NCBI RefSeq assembly: GCF_019925205.1
Contig: NC_083562.1
Location: forward strand, 15,376,001-15,440,000
Origin: Metopolophium dirhodum
Taxonomy: Eukaryota > Arthropoda > Insecta > Hemiptera > Aphididae
Length of the DNA: 64,000 nt
Direction of reading: 5' to 3'
The notes below the pieces were generated by a model that was given only the letters and a program-made list of their open reading frames with translations, did not search any database and was not told where the DNA came from. How positions within the stretch are numbered: position 1 is the first letter of the stretch; every line of letters begins with the position of its first letter. Positions 63,601 through 64,000 of the stretch are shown here, in pieces. The translations under genes were made by a program, and so were the position numbers.

Positions 63601-64000
63601 TAAAAAATAGATATTTTCTTTAAAGGCGTTCTATTGAACAACTTAATATACATTCTTGTAGTGTACACAATATACGGCGTTTAAAACGATGTATGTAAAA
63701 GTATAAAATATATCGTTGTTCGACATTGATTCAATTTAAAAGTGATTGCAGTCAACCTTATTTTAAAAGAAAAATATAGACAAGTTGATTGACATTTGAC
63801 GGTATTTTGGTAATAACTTGTACAAGTTAATTAAATTTTTTTAATTTAATTAATTAATTGTTTCAACATACCAAATTACAATAATGCAATATGAATGAAC
63901 AGTGTGAATTTAGTCTGGAAACGTAATTTCATATAGACTTAATGTGAATAAATGGATTATTTTTAACAAACATAGTTAAAACGATCGGTGGTGGACAGTT
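60691..64000. other. AT-rich non-coding DNA
   Basis: No gene is supported. Frames of 60-70 codons near 61820, 62065, 62208 and 62487 are not convincing, although the last lies in a slightly GC-richer segment (62380-62720) that might hold a small exon. AGGTACCT occurs at 62300-62307. Confidence 0.45.

Noticed and set aside
1..64000. CRISPR arrays, bacterial operons or prophage
   Set aside because: No regularly spaced direct repeats with unique spacers and no dense gene packing; introns, SINE and microsatellites mark this as eukaryotic DNA.

Overview
The window looks like nuclear DNA from an insect, most likely an aphid or a close relative. It is very AT-rich and almost gene-empty, and it carries GT..AG introns, many microsatellites, MITE-like foldback elements, a tRNA-derived SINE and a TTAA-flanked piggyBac-type element. 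The palindrome AGGTACCT recurs throughout. The species assignment is inference from sequence style and from the secreted GMC-oxidoreductase relative, not from a search.

The one clear complete gene is at 22898-27527 (+). It has two exons, a 53-nt coding part of exon 1 that supplies a signal peptide, a 1123-nt intron, and a large second exon. The predicted secreted protein has 1168 residues. A roughly 600-residue low-complexity N-terminal half holds a Ser/Thr tract, a cationic helix and eleven 10-residue acidic repeats, and it is fused to a full-length GMC oxidoreductase domain. FAD-binding motifs are kept, but the usual catalytic His appears replaced by Ser.

Around it are fragments of other split genes: a possible small secreted protein with exons at 4830-4897 and 7143-7350 (+); a possible phospholipase-A2-like internal exon at 11198-11350 (+); a signal-peptide first exon at 12735-12798 (-) at the edge of a CpG-rich block; a terminal exon at 33873-34146 (-) and a GC-rich exon candidate at 48962-49154 (-) that could belong to one long minus-strand gene; a short Cys-rich terminal exon at 40541-40611 (+); and a terminal exon candidate at 56470-56637 (-). 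These fragments are supported only by open frames, splice signals and codon appearance.

Mobile and repeated DNA fills much of the rest. A repeat family of about 0.9-1.4 kb is present at 15263-16154, 20382-21316 and 53691-55080, with a fragment inside the GMC-gene intron and a decayed inverted copy near 60.2-60.7 kb. There is a piggyBac-like element at 16372-16717, a long-arm foldback element at 17486-17899, smaller MITE-like elements at 1144-1288, 32319-32473 and 40046-40265, and a complete SINE with target-site duplication at 52521-52786. CpG-rich, microsatellite-laden islands at about 2.0-2.7, 12.7-13.7, 45.35-45.85 and 48.92-49.2 kb stand out from the AT-rich background and probably mark promoters or first exons.
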